Source of the DNA: Fictibacillus arsenicus
GTDB lineage: Bacteria; Bacillota; Bacilli; Bacillales; Fictibacillaceae
Assembly (NCBI RefSeq): GCF_001642935.1
Contig: NZ_CP016761.1
Location: 1,860,001-1,924,000, forward strand
Length of the DNA stretch: 64,000 nucleotides
Direction of reading: 5' to 3'
The notes under the pieces: model-generated
Database searches by the model: none
Told to the model about the DNA's origin: nothing
Seen by the model: only the letters and a program-made list of their open reading frames with translations
Position numbers and translations under genes: made by a program
Shown: in pieces, positions 8,378-18,326 of the stretch
How positions within the stretch are numbered: position 1 is the stretch's first letter
How the letters are laid out: each line of letters begins with the position of its first letter

Positions 8378-9050
8378 ATTTATTCCAGGTCTAGATTTGG
8401 ATTTTATCAACAATAGCGATCCGGCAAACATGGAAACAACGATTCAGTTGCTGTTGCTTTTAACGGTTCTTTCACTCGCGCCAAGTATTCTTATCCTTAT
8501 GACTTCTTTTACAAGAATCATTATTGTTCTTTCATTTGTAAGAACTTCACTCGCAACACAGCAGATGCCGCCGAATCAGGTGTTGATCGGCATCGCACTT
8601 TTTCTTACGTTTTTTATCATGGCACCCGTTATGCATGATGTGAATAAGGAAGCTATACAGCCGCTTGTAAAAGGTGAAATTACACAAAAAGAAGCTTTTA
8701 ATAAAGGAAGTCTTCCAGTTAAAGAATTTATGGCAAAACATACAAGGCAGAAGGATTTGATGCTTTTTCTGGAATATTCAGGAGCGAAGAAGCCAGAGAG
8801 TATTCAGGATATCCCTTTAACAACACTCGTACCTGCGTTTGCGATCAGTGAATTGAAAACGGCTTTTCAGATGGGCTTTATGATCTTTGTACCGTTTCTG
8901 ATCATTGATATGGTTGTAGCTTCTGTATTAATGGCGATGGGGATGATGATGCTGCCGCCAGTTATGATTTCACTGCCATTCAAAATATTATTGTTTGTTC
9001 TGGTGGATGGCTGGCATTTAATCGTTAAATCATTGTTATTAAGCTATTAA
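8370..9050 (+). CDS. fliP: Flagellar type III export gate protein FliP
   Basis: This 226-aa polytopic membrane protein has the family motifs LMTSFTRIIIVLSFVR, the conserved PPNQVLIGIALFLTFF, and the C-terminal FQMGFMIFVPFLIIDMVV / MMLPPVMISLPFKI blocks. FliP forms the core pore ring of the export gate with FliQ and FliR, which are encoded next. No cleavable signal peptide is evident, unlike some Gram-negative FliP proteins. The gene overlaps fliO by 8 nt, with GGAAGGTAAA upstream as a weak ribosome site. Confidence 0.96.
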   Translation: MNEFIPGLDLDFINNSDPANMETTIQLLLLLTVLSLAPSILILMTSFTRIIIVLSFVRTSLATQQMPPNQVLIGIALFLTFFIMAPVMHDVNKEAIQPLVKGEITQKEAFNKGSLPVKEFMAKHTRQKDLMLFLEYSGAKKPESIQDIPLTTLVPAFAISELKTAFQMGFMIFVPFLIIDMVVASVLMAMGMMMLPPVMISLPFKILLFVLVDGWHLIVKSLLLSY

Positions 9051-9067
9051 AACGGGCAGGTGGAAAC

Positions 9068-9340
9068 ATGGATTCTCAATTTGTTATATCTTTAGCGGAA
9101 AAAGGAGTATACATAACACTTCTCTTATGTGGACCTTTGCTTGCTTTAGCATTAGTCGTAGGTTTAATCGTCAGTATCTTTCAAGCAACTACACAAATAC
9201 AAGAACAGACTCTTGCATTTATTCCAAAGATTGTCGCAGTTTTGGTAGGTCTCGTATTTTTTGGACCATGGATGTTATCACAGATTCTAGCGTTTACAGC
9301 GAATATTTTTCAAAACCTGCACACTTACATAGGTTTATAA
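9068..9340 (+). CDS. fliQ: Flagellar type III export gate protein FliQ
   Basis: This 90-aa protein has two membrane helices (about residues 15-38 and 50-72) separated by the hallmark SIFQATTQIQEQTLAFIPK segment. FliQ packs around the FliP-FliR core of the export gate. A GCAGGTGG ribosome site precedes the ATG. The stop is followed after one base by the fliR start, as in related genomes. Confidence 0.96.
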   Translation: MDSQFVISLAEKGVYITLLLCGPLLALALVVGLIVSIFQATTQIQEQTLAFIPKIVAVLVGLVFFGPWMLSQILAFTANIFQNLHTYIGL

Positions 9341-9341
9341 C

Positions 9342-10115
9342 ATGATAGATTTACTTTCTTTTCCGGCATTTTTATTAATACTAACTAGAGTATCGGCATT
9401 TTTTTTAACGATTCCTGTGTTTTCGAATAAAAATTTACCGGTGATGCACAAAATCGGATTTTCTCTATTCTTATCATGGATCATGCTGTACGCCATCAGT
9501 CCAGATCCTGTACCAATAAACGGATTTTTTCTTCTTCTTGTCATTAAAGAAGCCATGGTAGGGCTAGCGATCGGATTTATTGCAGCTATCGTATTTTACG
9601 CACTTCAAGTAGCAGGAGGATTCATAGATCTGCAGATGGGATTTGCGATGGCAAACGTTTTTGATCCGCAGACAGGAATTCAAACGCCTTTGATGGGGAG
9701 ATACCTTTATACATTTGCCATGCTCTTTCTGCTGGCGGTAGACGGGCATCATATGCTTTTAGACGGAATCTTTTACAGCTATAACTTTCTTCCGCTGGAA
9801 TCACCGATCGCCAATTTCGGGAACGGAAGTATGACTAAATTTGTGGTCAGTGTCCTTTCCGGAATGTTTCTAGTAGCACTGCAGATGGCTATACCGATTG
9901 TCGGAACGCTGTTTTTAGCGGATTTGGCTCTGGGAATCGTGGCAAGGACGGTTCCGCAGATGAACATCTTTGTTATCGGTCTTCCGGTAAAAATTTTGAT
10001 AGCTCTTGTTTTATTTTTAGTTGTTATGCCTGCCTTTTTTGTGTCGATCCAGATGCTGATCGAACAGATGCGAGATACCATGGTTAATTTAATGGAATTG
10101 TTAGGGGCTGCTTAG
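9342..10115 (+). CDS. fliR: Flagellar type III export gate protein FliR
   Basis: This 257-aa polytopic protein shows typical FliR features: N-terminal FLLILTRVSAFFLTIPVFSN, the FIDLQMGFAMANVFDP motif near residue 105, and the C-terminal GLPVKILIALVLFLVVMP block. FliR is the single-copy component that closes the FliP ring and contacts FlhB, encoded next. Spacing to fliQ is one base and to flhB four bases. Confidence 0.95.
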   Translation: MIDLLSFPAFLLILTRVSAFFLTIPVFSNKNLPVMHKIGFSLFLSWIMLYAISPDPVPINGFFLLLVIKEAMVGLAIGFIAAIVFYALQVAGGFIDLQMGFAMANVFDPQTGIQTPLMGRYLYTFAMLFLLAVDGHHMLLDGIFYSYNFLPLESPIANFGNGSMTKFVVSVLSGMFLVALQMAIPIVGTLFLADLALGIVARTVPQMNIFVIGLPVKILIALVLFLVVMPAFFVSIQMLIEQMRDTMVNLMELLGAA

Positions 10116-10119
10116 TCAG

Positions 10120-11199
10120 ATGAAATACCAAATGAATTTACAGTATTTTTCACAAGAAAAAACAGAAAAAGCGACCCCGAAAAAGCGTCAGGAAAGCCGG
10201 AAAAAAGGACAAGTAGCAAAAAGTGCTGATATTAACGCTGCATTCGTATTGTTTGTGTCTGTGATGTTTCTTTCATTTATGGGAGGCTGGATGGGTGAGA
10301 GGCTAAAGCACCTCTTCATGTATAGTCTGGACAAAAAGCTTTTATATGATGTAACAGAAACAAGTATCCCAAAGCTGTTTTGGGAATTGTCGATCGAGGT
10401 TGCAATCATTCTTGCTCCGGTAATGATAGCGGCAATGGCGGCAGGTGTCATTGGAAACTATCTGCAGGTCGGATTCTTGCTTTCAACCGAAGCGATTCAA
10501 ATGAAACTTGAACGTATCAATCCCTTGTCAGGTTTTAAACGTATTTATTCGGTGCGAGCGCTTGCTGAACTGTCCAAATCAATGTTGAAGATTTTGATGA
10601 TCGGCGGTGTGACCTTTTTCATCTTATGGATGGAGCGGGATGTGTACTTAAGAATGTCACTTGTAAGTATTGAAGCCTCACTACCTGTATTTGGCGGACT
10701 GGCCATTAAGATGGGATTTGCCGCTTCGCTCGTTTTACTGTTTCTTGCGTTTCTCGATTATATGTATCAAAAATACGACTTTGAGAAAAACATCCGAATG
10801 TCTAAACAGGATATAAAGGATGAATACAAAAAGTCTGAAGGTGACCCGAAAATCAAAGGAAAGATAAAAGAAAAACAAAGGCAGATGGCCATGAGGCGGA
10901 TGATGCAGGAAGTGCCTAAAGCAGATGTGATCATCACGAACCCTACTCATTACGCAATTTGCTTAAAATATGATGATTCTGGAATGGATGCACCTGTCGT
11001 AGTAGCAAAAGGTGTGGACTTGATCGCCCAAAGAATTAAAGAAATCGGCAAAGAACATAATGTCGTGACAGTTGAAAATAAGCCGTTAGCTAGAACGCTT
11101 TATGCCAGGGTCGACATTGGGCAAGTAATACCAGAGGATCTGTTTAAAGCCGTTGCAGAGATTTTAGCCTTTGTTTATCGCATCAAGAAAAAAGTGTAA
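10120..11199 (+). CDS. flhB: Flagellar export switch protein FlhB
   Basis: The protein is 359 aa. It has the N-terminal EKTEKATPKKRQESRKKGQ motif, four membrane segments, and a cytoplasmic domain with the autocleavage motif NPTH at about residues 274-277, followed by YAICLKY. Cleavage at N-PTH changes export specificity from rod/hook to filament substrates, in concert with FliK. Length matches Bacillus FlhB. A weak GGGG lies about 12 nt before the ATG, so coupling with fliR is likely. Confidence 0.96.
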   Translation: MKYQMNLQYFSQEKTEKATPKKRQESRKKGQVAKSADINAAFVLFVSVMFLSFMGGWMGERLKHLFMYSLDKKLLYDVTETSIPKLFWELSIEVAIILAPVMIAAMAAGVIGNYLQVGFLLSTEAIQMKLERINPLSGFKRIYSVRALAELSKSMLKILMIGGVTFFILWMERDVYLRMSLVSIEASLPVFGGLAIKMGFAASLVLLFLAFLDYMYQKYDFEKNIRMSKQDIKDEYKKSEGDPKIKGKIKEKQRQMAMRRMMQEVPKADVIITNPTHYAICLKYDDSGMDAPVVVAKGVDLIAQRIKEIGKEHNVVTVENKPLARTLYARVDIGQVIPEDLFKAVAEILAFVYRIKKKV

Positions 11200-11222
11200 G
11201 GAATGAATAGGAGAGTATACAG

Positions 11223-13256
11223 ATGAAAGCTAGAGACATAAGTGTATTAGCGGGTGTAATTTTGATTATCGCCATGCTGGTCATACCAATGCCGACTTTT
11301 ATGTTGGACTTCTTTATCATAGTAAATATTTCTCTGGCACTTTTAATTATATTGATTGCCATGAATACAACACAGCCTCTCCAGTTCTCTATATTCCCGT
11401 CATTACTTTTATTGGTGACACTTTTCAGGCTAGGGCTGAATGTTTCAACAACAAGAAGCATCTTATCTAAAGGAGATGCCGGAAATGTTGTTCATACCTT
11501 TGGAGAATTTGTAGTCGGAGGAAATATCCTCGTAGGTATAGTCGTGTTTTTCATACTTATAATCATTCAATTTATCGTTATTACTAAAGGATCAGAACGT
11601 GTATCCGAAGTGGCAGCAAGATTCACACTCGATGCCATGCCTGGTAAACAAATGAGTATTGATGCTGATTTAAATGCCGGTATGATATCCGATCGGGAAG
11701 CGAAAGAAAGACGCGAAACGATAGAGCGCGAAGCGGATTTTTATGGTGCAATGGACGGTGCCAGCAAGTTTGTAAAAGGAGATGCGATCGCTGGTATCAT
11801 CATCGTTCTGATTAATATGCTCTTTGGAATTATTATTGGAATGGTTCAAATGGGTCTAGGCTTTGGTGAGAGTGCGGAGATGTTTACCCGTATGACTGTT
11901 GGTGACGGATTAGTATCACAAATACCTGCACTTATCATATCAACTGCTACAGGTATTATCGTTACACGGGCAGCATCAGAAGGAAATCTTGGTTTCGATA
12001 TCAGTAAACAGCTTCTGGCTTATCCAATAATGCTTTTTGTAGCTGGAGGAACGATCATAATGCTTGGACTTTTCACACCAATCAATGATTTTTTCACCAT
12101 TACTATCGGAGGATTGCTATCAGTTGGAGGATATTTACTATTAAAAGCAGAGCGGGAACAAAAAGAAAAAGAAGAAGTTGTAGAAGAAGATATTCAGACA
12201 GAACAGCTTAAGAGTCCAGAGTCAGTGGTTAATCTTCTGCAGATCGATCCGATTGAGTTTGAATTTGGGTACAGCTTAATACCGCTTGCTGATACTTCTC
12301 AAGGCGGTGACTTGTTAGACAGGATCGTGATGATCAGAAGACAGTTGGCACTGGAACTCGGAATGATCGTACCGGTTGTCAGAATTAGAGACAACATCCA
12401 GCTTCAGCCGAATGAATACAGAATTAAAATTAAAGGCAGCCAAGTCGCAAAAGGTGAGCTGCTGCTGGACCATTATCTTGCGATGAGCCCAGGTATTGAT
12501 GATGAAGAAATCACAGGAATAGAAACTGTAGAACCTGCATTTGGCCTCCCTGCTATCTGGATTGGTGAGGAAATGAAAGAAAGGGCGGAATTCTCAGGCT
12601 ATACAGTAGTTGATCCGCCATCTGTTGTGTCGACTCATTTAACAGAAATTATTAAGAAGCATGCACATGAACTAATTGGGCGACAGGAAACGAAACAGCT
12701 GGTAGAACATCTGAAAGAATCCTATCCGGCGATCGTGGAAGAAGTTACTCCAGATGCACTGACGATCGGAGAAATTCAAAAAGTTTTGTCCAAATTGCTT
12801 AAAGAGCGCATCTCAATTCGCAACCTAGCCATAATTTTTGAGACATTAGCGGATTTTGCCAAGATGACAAAGGATACAGATCTTCTAACCGAATATGTCA
12901 GACAAGGATTATCCAGACAAATTTCTAAAAGCTATGTAGCAGAAAACGAACCATTGCATGTTATTACGCTTGGGGGATCAGTTGAGAAAAAGATTGCAGA
13001 TTCTGTTCAGCAAACCGAACACGGCAATTATCTGTCACTGGATCCGCATGATTCACAATCTATTTTTGACAGCATTACAAGGGAATTAGAATCAGGAAGA
13101 AGCTTTGATCAGTCGATCGTCTTATTGTGTTCTCCAGCTGTAAGGATGTATGTACGCCAGCTGATCGAACGCTACCTCCCGGATGTAGCAGTATTGTCAT
13201 ATAACGAGTTAGAGCCTGAACTTGAGGTTAAAAGTGTTGGGGTGGTGAATATTTAA
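11223..13256 (+). CDS. flhA: Flagellar export gate protein FlhA
   Basis: This 677-aa protein has about eight N-terminal membrane helices (to about residue 310). They include the conserved ATRFTLDAMPGKQMSIDADLN-like FHIPEP loop near residue 140. A long linker (Glu/Lys-rich) and the large cytoplasmic domain that docks chaperone-substrate complexes follow. FlhA forms the nonameric ring of the export gate and couples the proton gradient to secretion. RBS AGGAGAG precedes ATG 11223. The stop TAA overlaps the flhF ATG. Confidence 0.97.
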   Translation: MKARDISVLAGVILIIAMLVIPMPTFMLDFFIIVNISLALLIILIAMNTTQPLQFSIFPSLLLLVTLFRLGLNVSTTRSILSKGDAGNVVHTFGEFVVGGNILVGIVVFFILIIIQFIVITKGSERVSEVAARFTLDAMPGKQMSIDADLNAGMISDREAKERRETIEREADFYGAMDGASKFVKGDAIAGIIIVLINMLFGIIIGMVQMGLGFGESAEMFTRMTVGDGLVSQIPALIISTATGIIVTRAASEGNLGFDISKQLLAYPIMLFVAGGTIIMLGLFTPINDFFTITIGGLLSVGGYLLLKAEREQKEKEEVVEEDIQTEQLKSPESVVNLLQIDPIEFEFGYSLIPLADTSQGGDLLDRIVMIRRQLALELGMIVPVVRIRDNIQLQPNEYRIKIKGSQVAKGELLLDHYLAMSPGIDDEEITGIETVEPAFGLPAIWIGEEMKERAEFSGYTVVDPPSVVSTHLTEIIKKHAHELIGRQETKQLVEHLKESYPAIVEEVTPDALTIGEIQKVLSKLLKERISIRNLAIIFETLADFAKMTKDTDLLTEYVRQGLSRQISKSYVAENEPLHVITLGGSVEKKIADSVQQTEHGNYLSLDPHDSQSIFDSITRELESGRSFDQSIVLLCSPAVRMYVRQLIERYLPDVAVLSYNELEPELEVKSVGVVNI

Positions 13257-14380
13257 TGAAGGTTAAAAAGTATACAGCAAGCAGCTTGCCAGAAGCTATG
13301 AAGCTAGTAAGAGCAGATCTCGGCAGCGGTGCTGTAATTTTAAATACGAGGGAAGTCCAGGCTGGAGGATTCCTTGGATTTTTCACAAAGAAGAATATCG
13401 AGATTTTTGCAGGCTTAGATCAAGACATTGATTACCTTGCTCCAAAGAAGCAAGCTGTGCAAATAACTAATAAACCTGTTCAGAAGCCGGTCCAAGGTGA
13501 AGAGCTTACACAGGAAATACGCCAGCTGAAAAAGATGGTGCACAACCTGAGTGTACAGAATAAAGAGCGTGAACCTATGCCGGAATTCGCAGAAGAATGG
13601 CGAACATTTTTGCAGCTTCAAGAACTTGAACCGAGTATTTCAGAGGAGCTTATTGCTCAATTAAACAGCAAATATCTTTCGTTTGATAAAGATGAAGCAC
13701 AAGGTTATGACTGGAATAAATGGATGACAGACTGGCTGAGTGCACGAATGAAAAAGAGTGATTTTGGCGGGTTTCATTATGAAACAAAATTCTTAAATTT
13801 AATTGGCCCTACAGGGGTTGGAAAAACAACTACAATCGCTAAAATTGGGGCAAAAGCAGTTTTGAAGGACGGGAAAAAAGTTGCCTTTATAACAACTGAT
13901 ACATTTAGAATTGCCGCGATTGAACAGCTGAAAACGTATGCTGAAATCTTAAACATTCCTTGTGAAGTGGCGTATACGGCTGAGGACTTCAAAAAAGCGA
14001 AAGAAAAATTTAAAGATTATGATTTAGTACTCGTTGATTCAGCAGGAAGAAATTTTTTAAACCGTTTTTATATAGAAGAGCTTCAGCGAATCGTTCATTT
14101 TGATAAAGATATGAAAAATTATCTTGTATTGTCGCTTACTTCAAAATATAAAGACATGGAAACGATATATAGTCAGTTTAAGAGTCTTCCTGTTCATAAA
14201 GTGATTTTTACAAAGAAAGATGAAACAACAACATTTGGTGCGATATTAAATCTTTCCATTAATCATGGAGTTCCTATCGGCTACATAACAAACGGACAAA
14301 ATGTGCCAGATGATATGTTTGAAGCAGACGCGGAAGAGCTGATTCAGATGCTATTAAAGGAAAAGCTGAAACATGATTGA
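13256..14380 (+). CDS. flhF: SRP-type GTPase FlhF
   Basis: This 374-aa protein has an N-terminal FlhF-specific B domain (MKVKKYTASSLPEAM... LGSGAVILNTREV) and a middle helical N domain. The SRP GTPase G domain has G1 GPTGVGKTT near residue 183, TTDTFRIAAIEQLKTYAEI, G3 DSAGRN near 262, and a G4-like TKKDET. FlhF helps place flagella in the membrane. FlhG, encoded next, stimulates its GTPase. The two genes overlap by 8 nt. Confidence 0.95.
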   Translation: MKVKKYTASSLPEAMKLVRADLGSGAVILNTREVQAGGFLGFFTKKNIEIFAGLDQDIDYLAPKKQAVQITNKPVQKPVQGEELTQEIRQLKKMVHNLSVQNKEREPMPEFAEEWRTFLQLQELEPSISEELIAQLNSKYLSFDKDEAQGYDWNKWMTDWLSARMKKSDFGGFHYETKFLNLIGPTGVGKTTTIAKIGAKAVLKDGKKVAFITTDTFRIAAIEQLKTYAEILNIPCEVAYTAEDFKKAKEKFKDYDLVLVDSAGRNFLNRFYIEELQRIVHFDKDMKNYLVLSLTSKYKDMETIYSQFKSLPVHKVIFTKKDETTTFGAILNLSINHGVPIGYITNGQNVPDDMFEADAEELIQMLLKEKLKHD

Positions 14381-15230
14381 TCAAGCAGAGAGTCTAAGAA
14401 AGCAATTAATGTTATCATCCGCCAAAAGCGCGAGGGTTATATCTGTTGTAAGCGGAAAAGGCGGAGTAGGAAAAACGAACATCACGGTGAACCTGGCTCT
14501 TTCCCTTATCAAAATGGGAAAAAGAGTACTCGTTATGGATCTGGACGTTGGAATGGGCAATGTGGATTTAATCTTAGGGAGAAGAGCTCCAAAGCATATT
14601 ATGGATCTGCTTCAAAACCAATTGTCAGTTTGGGAGATCATTGAAGAAGGCAGAGAAGGTTTGCATACGATTGCCGGAGGCAGAAATTTTGGTTCTATTG
14701 CCCTCATAACAGATGATATGCTGGATTATTTTCTTAAGCAGCTAGAAGAACTTGAAACATTCTACGACTTTATCTTTCTCGATATGGGAGCCGGGGCTAC
14801 TGAAACGGCATTGAAGTTTATTCTGTCAAGTCATGAAATTTTAGTGATTGCGACGCCTGAAATTACATCTATTACAGATGCTTACTCGATGATGAAGTTC
14901 ATTCATGCGAAAGATAGCACACTTCCGTTCTATCTAGCAGTTAACCGCTGTGAAAATAAGCGTGAAGGGCGTGAAACTTCTCATAAACTAACGAATGTAT
15001 GCAAGCAGTTCTTAAATAAAGATCTAATTCATCTAGGAATGATTCCGTTAGACCAAACCGTGTTGGAATCGGTAAAAAAGCAAGTTCCATTTACCTTAAA
15101 TAAACCGGCTTCTGAAGCTTCACGTGCAGTTGCTGATCTAGCTAGAACTTATACAGGAGCTGCTCAGCAGCAAAAAGCATCCTATAAATCATTTGTCAGC
15201 AGGTTAAAGTCATTATTTAGTGAGAGGTAG
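14373..15230 (+). CDS. flhG: MinD/ParA-type ATPase FlhG (YlxH)
   Basis: This 285-aa protein has the deviant Walker A motif SGKGGVGKTN (about residues 27-36), then VMDLDVGMGNVDLILG and FIFLDMGAGATETAL as the Walker B region. The N-terminal AESLRKQL stretch resembles the activator helix of FlhG that stimulates FlhF. The C-terminal basic amphipathic tail (FVSRLKSLFSER) would bind the membrane. It controls flagellar number and pattern. It overlaps flhF by 8 nt. Confidence 0.94.
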   Translation: MIDQAESLRKQLMLSSAKSARVISVVSGKGGVGKTNITVNLALSLIKMGKRVLVMDLDVGMGNVDLILGRRAPKHIMDLLQNQLSVWEIIEEGREGLHTIAGGRNFGSIALITDDMLDYFLKQLEELETFYDFIFLDMGAGATETALKFILSSHEILVIATPEITSITDAYSMMKFIHAKDSTLPFYLAVNRCENKREGRETSHKLTNVCKQFLNKDLIHLGMIPLDQTVLESVKKQVPFTLNKPASEASRAVADLARTYTGAAQQQKASYKSFVSRLKSLFSER

Positions 15231-15238
15231 ATGCTAAA

Positions 15239-16288
15239 GTGAAACAAATTTCGGTTCTCGTTGTTGACGATTCTGCTTTTATGAGAAAGCTGATCAAAGA
15301 ATTTTTATCCGAAGATCCTAGGATAAACGTTTTGGATACAGCGAGAAATGGTCAAGAGGCCATAGATAAGATTAAAAAATTAGAACCTGATGTTGTGACG
15401 ATGGATGTGGAGATGCCTGTCTTAAATGGAATAGAAGCTGTGAAAATAATTATGAAACAGCATCCTGTACCGATAATCATGCTTTCAAGCACGACTAAAG
15501 CGGGGGCTGAAAATACGATTCTAGCAATGGAAGCTGGTGCGATCGATTTTATTGCAAAACCTTCTGGAGCAATCTCACTAGATCTGCACAAGGTAAAGAC
15601 TGCATTAATTGAAAAGGTCATTACATCGTTTAAAGCAAAGCTGAAGCCGGTTATTACAGCTCGAATACCATATATAAATAGTACGGAACAGCGTATAGAA
15701 AAGAATGAGAAAACTAATCTTACTAAACTTGTTCTAATAGGGACTTCTACTGGCGGACCACGGGCTTTGCAGGAAGTAATTTCGAATCTTCCCGCAAATA
15801 TTGATGCTCCAATAATTGTTGTACAGCACATGCCGCCTGGCTTTACACAGTCGTTAGCTAACAGGCTTGATTCACTTTCTGAAGTTAAGGTAAAAGAAGC
15901 TGAACAAAATGAATCTATTAAAAAAGGAACCGTTTATATCGCGCCTGGAGGGTTCCATGTACGCCTGCAGGAAAAGCTGGGACAAGCATTCCTCACCATT
16001 GATAAGGAACCCCCAGTGGGAGGCCACAGACCAGCTGTTAACGCACTGTTTGAAAGCGCTGCAAAACTAAAAAACTATCATAAAGTGGCAGTCATTATGA
16101 CAGGCATGGGATCTGACGGCACGCTTGGTATCATAGAGTTAAAGAAAGCGGGCCAGACCACGGTCATAGCTGAAGCGGAGGAATCGTGCATCGTATACGG
16201 AATGCCTAAAGCGGCTGTGCTGACGAAAAAAGTAGATGAAGTCGTACACCTAGGTTCAATTGCTCGTGCTATTCAGAACAATTTGTAA
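15239..16288 (+). CDS. cheB: Chemotaxis protein-glutamate methylesterase CheB
   Basis: This 349-aa protein has an N-terminal receiver domain (D11/D12 acidic pair, phospho-acceptor D56) joined by a short linker to the methylesterase domain. The nucleophile region is GTSTGGPRAL (S170). VVQHMPPGFT supplies the catalytic histidine and IMTGMGSDG the aspartate. CheB-P removes methyl groups from, and deamidates, chemoreceptors. The start is GTG with GAGAGGTAG upstream, 8 nt after the flhG stop. Confidence 0.96.
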   Translation: MKQISVLVVDDSAFMRKLIKEFLSEDPRINVLDTARNGQEAIDKIKKLEPDVVTMDVEMPVLNGIEAVKIIMKQHPVPIIMLSSTTKAGAENTILAMEAGAIDFIAKPSGAISLDLHKVKTALIEKVITSFKAKLKPVITARIPYINSTEQRIEKNEKTNLTKLVLIGTSTGGPRALQEVISNLPANIDAPIIVVQHMPPGFTQSLANRLDSLSEVKVKEAEQNESIKKGTVYIAPGGFHVRLQEKLGQAFLTIDKEPPVGGHRPAVNALFESAAKLKNYHKVAVIMTGMGSDGTLGIIELKKAGQTTVIAEAEESCIVYGMPKAAVLTKKVDEVVHLGSIARAIQNNL

Positions 16289-16306
16289 AATGGGAGGGTT
16301 TTAACA

Positions 16307-18310
16307 ATGGAAATGACTCAATATCTTGACATATTTATAGAGGAAAGCAAAGAACACCTTCAAGCTATTAACCAGCAGGTGCTTCTGCTTGAAAAATCAC
16401 CTGAAGAATTAACAATCGTTAATGAAATTTTCCGTTCTGCTCATACGCTCAAAGGAATGTCTGCAACGATGGGTTATGAAGACTTGGCAAACTTAACACA
16501 TTGCATGGAAAATGTACTTGATGCCATTCGAAATAAAAAGATTACTGTGACTACACAAGTACTCGATGTACTGTTCACATCACTTGATCACTTAGAAGCA
16601 ATGGTAGTTGAGATTTCAGAAGGCGGCAGCGGAAAGCGTGATGTCTCGGAAACTGTACGGGATCTGGAAGCACTTGAAAAAGGTGAAATGACAAAGTCTG
16701 TATCTCACAAAGCCGATAAGCCTGCTGAATTGTCTCAGTCATTTGATCAATACGAAAAACAGATCATCTTGCAATCAAAAGAACAAGGTTTTCACGCTTA
16801 CGAACTTTCTATCAGTCTTCGCAAAGACTGTATCTTGAAAGCAGCCAGAGTTTATATGGTATTTGAAGTGATAGAGCAGATCGGTGAGATTATAAAATCC
16901 ATCCCATCTGTAGACATGCTTGAAGCAGAACAGTTTGAATCAGATTTCAAACTCTCGATTCTTACTAAAGAAACTGGTGAAGAAATAAAGCAGCGGATTT
17001 TGAAAGTTTCCGAGGTTGACGAAGTGGTTGTTTCAGAGATCAATACGGAAAGGCTTAACGACTCCGTACATAAGGAAAGTGAACATTCCGCAGAAAAAAT
17101 AAATGCAGCAAATGAAACAAAAAAGGACGAGTCTTCATCTACCAGTGCTGGTGGTTCAGCAGCTGGGAAAACAATAAGGGTTAATATTGAAAGACTTGAT
17201 CAATTGATGAATCTTTTCGAGGAATTGGTTATCGACCGCGGACGCCTTGAAGAGATTTCAAAGATGCTTAAAAGTGCAGAACTTAATGAAACCGTAGAAC
17301 GGATGTCCCGTGTTTCAGGTGACTTGCAAAATATTATTCTTACAATGCGCATGGTTCCAGTTGAGCAAGTATTTAATCGTTTTCCTCGCATGGTTCGTGG
17401 TCTTGCAAAAGACTTGGGCAAAAACGTGAACCTTGAGATTGTTGGGGCAGAAACCGAATTAGACCGTACAGTTATTGATGAGATTGGTGATCCTCTCGTA
17501 CATTTACTGCGAAATTCTATAGACCACGGTATTGAGAAACCATCGGTCCGAAGCACTTCAGGAAAAGATGAAACAGGAACGATCTACTTAAGAGCTTATC
17601 ATAGCGGCAACCACGTCTTTATTGAGATTGAAGATGACGGAGCAGGTATTAACCGTCAAAAAGTATTAGAAAAGGCGTTAGAAAATGGGATCATCACGAA
17701 AGAAATGTCTGAAAATTTGACCGATAAACAGTGTTTTGAATTATTGTTCGCTTCTGGCTTCTCAACAGCAGAAGTTATCTCTGACATCTCAGGACGCGGA
17801 GTAGGACTGGATGTTGTAAAGAACAAGATCGAGTCATTAGGCGGTTCGATCTCAGTAGATTCTACAGCAGGATATGGAACAATCTTTTCCATTCAGCTTC
17901 CTTTAACACTATCAATCATGTCAGTCATGCTTGTTGAAGTTCAAAAAGAAAAATATGCGATTCCGCTTTCTTCTATCATTGAGACAGCAATTATTAAAAA
18001 GGAAGAGATATTGTCTGCACATAATCAAAAGGTGATGGATTTCCGTGGAAGAGTTGTACCTTTAGTATTCATGAAAGAAATATTCGAAGTACCATCTGCC
18101 ATGGAAGCAAGTGAATATGTTCCGGTAGTTGTTGTGAGAAAAGGAGACAAAATGGCAGCCCTTGTTGTTGATTCGTTCATAGGACAGCAAGAGATCGTTC
18201 TTAAATCACTGGGTCAATACCTGTCATCTGTTTTCGCTATCTCTGGTGCAACCATATTAGGAGATGGACAAGTAGCATTAATTCTAGATTGCAATGCACT
18301 AATCAAATAA
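16307..18310 (+). CDS. cheA: Chemotaxis sensor histidine kinase CheA
   Basis: This 667-aa protein has the full CheA layout. The P1 phosphotransfer domain has the phospho-histidine in FRSAHTLKG (H46). A P2 CheY/CheB-docking region follows (about 150-245), then a Ser/Ala/Glu-rich linker and P3 dimerisation helices (about 285-350). The P4 kinase has HLLRNSIDHG, DDGAGI and GRGVGLDVVKN. P5 is the CheW-like domain (about 530-665). It phosphorylates CheY and CheB in response to chemoreceptors. GGGAGGG precedes the ATG. Confidence 0.97.
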   Translation: MEMTQYLDIFIEESKEHLQAINQQVLLLEKSPEELTIVNEIFRSAHTLKGMSATMGYEDLANLTHCMENVLDAIRNKKITVTTQVLDVLFTSLDHLEAMVVEISEGGSGKRDVSETVRDLEALEKGEMTKSVSHKADKPAELSQSFDQYEKQIILQSKEQGFHAYELSISLRKDCILKAARVYMVFEVIEQIGEIIKSIPSVDMLEAEQFESDFKLSILTKETGEEIKQRILKVSEVDEVVVSEINTERLNDSVHKESEHSAEKINAANETKKDESSSTSAGGSAAGKTIRVNIERLDQLMNLFEELVIDRGRLEEISKMLKSAELNETVERMSRVSGDLQNIILTMRMVPVEQVFNRFPRMVRGLAKDLGKNVNLEIVGAETELDRTVIDEIGDPLVHLLRNSIDHGIEKPSVRSTSGKDETGTIYLRAYHSGNHVFIEIEDDGAGINRQKVLEKALENGIITKEMSENLTDKQCFELLFASGFSTAEVISDISGRGVGLDVVKNKIESLGGSISVDSTAGYGTIFSIQLPLTLSIMSVMLVEVQKEKYAIPLSSIIETAIIKKEEILSAHNQKVMDFRGRVVPLVFMKEIFEVPSAMEASEYVPVVVVRKGDKMAALVVDSFIGQQEIVLKSLGQYLSSVFAISGATILGDGQVALILDCNALIK

Positions 18311-18326
18311 AAAGGTGGTTGTCCAA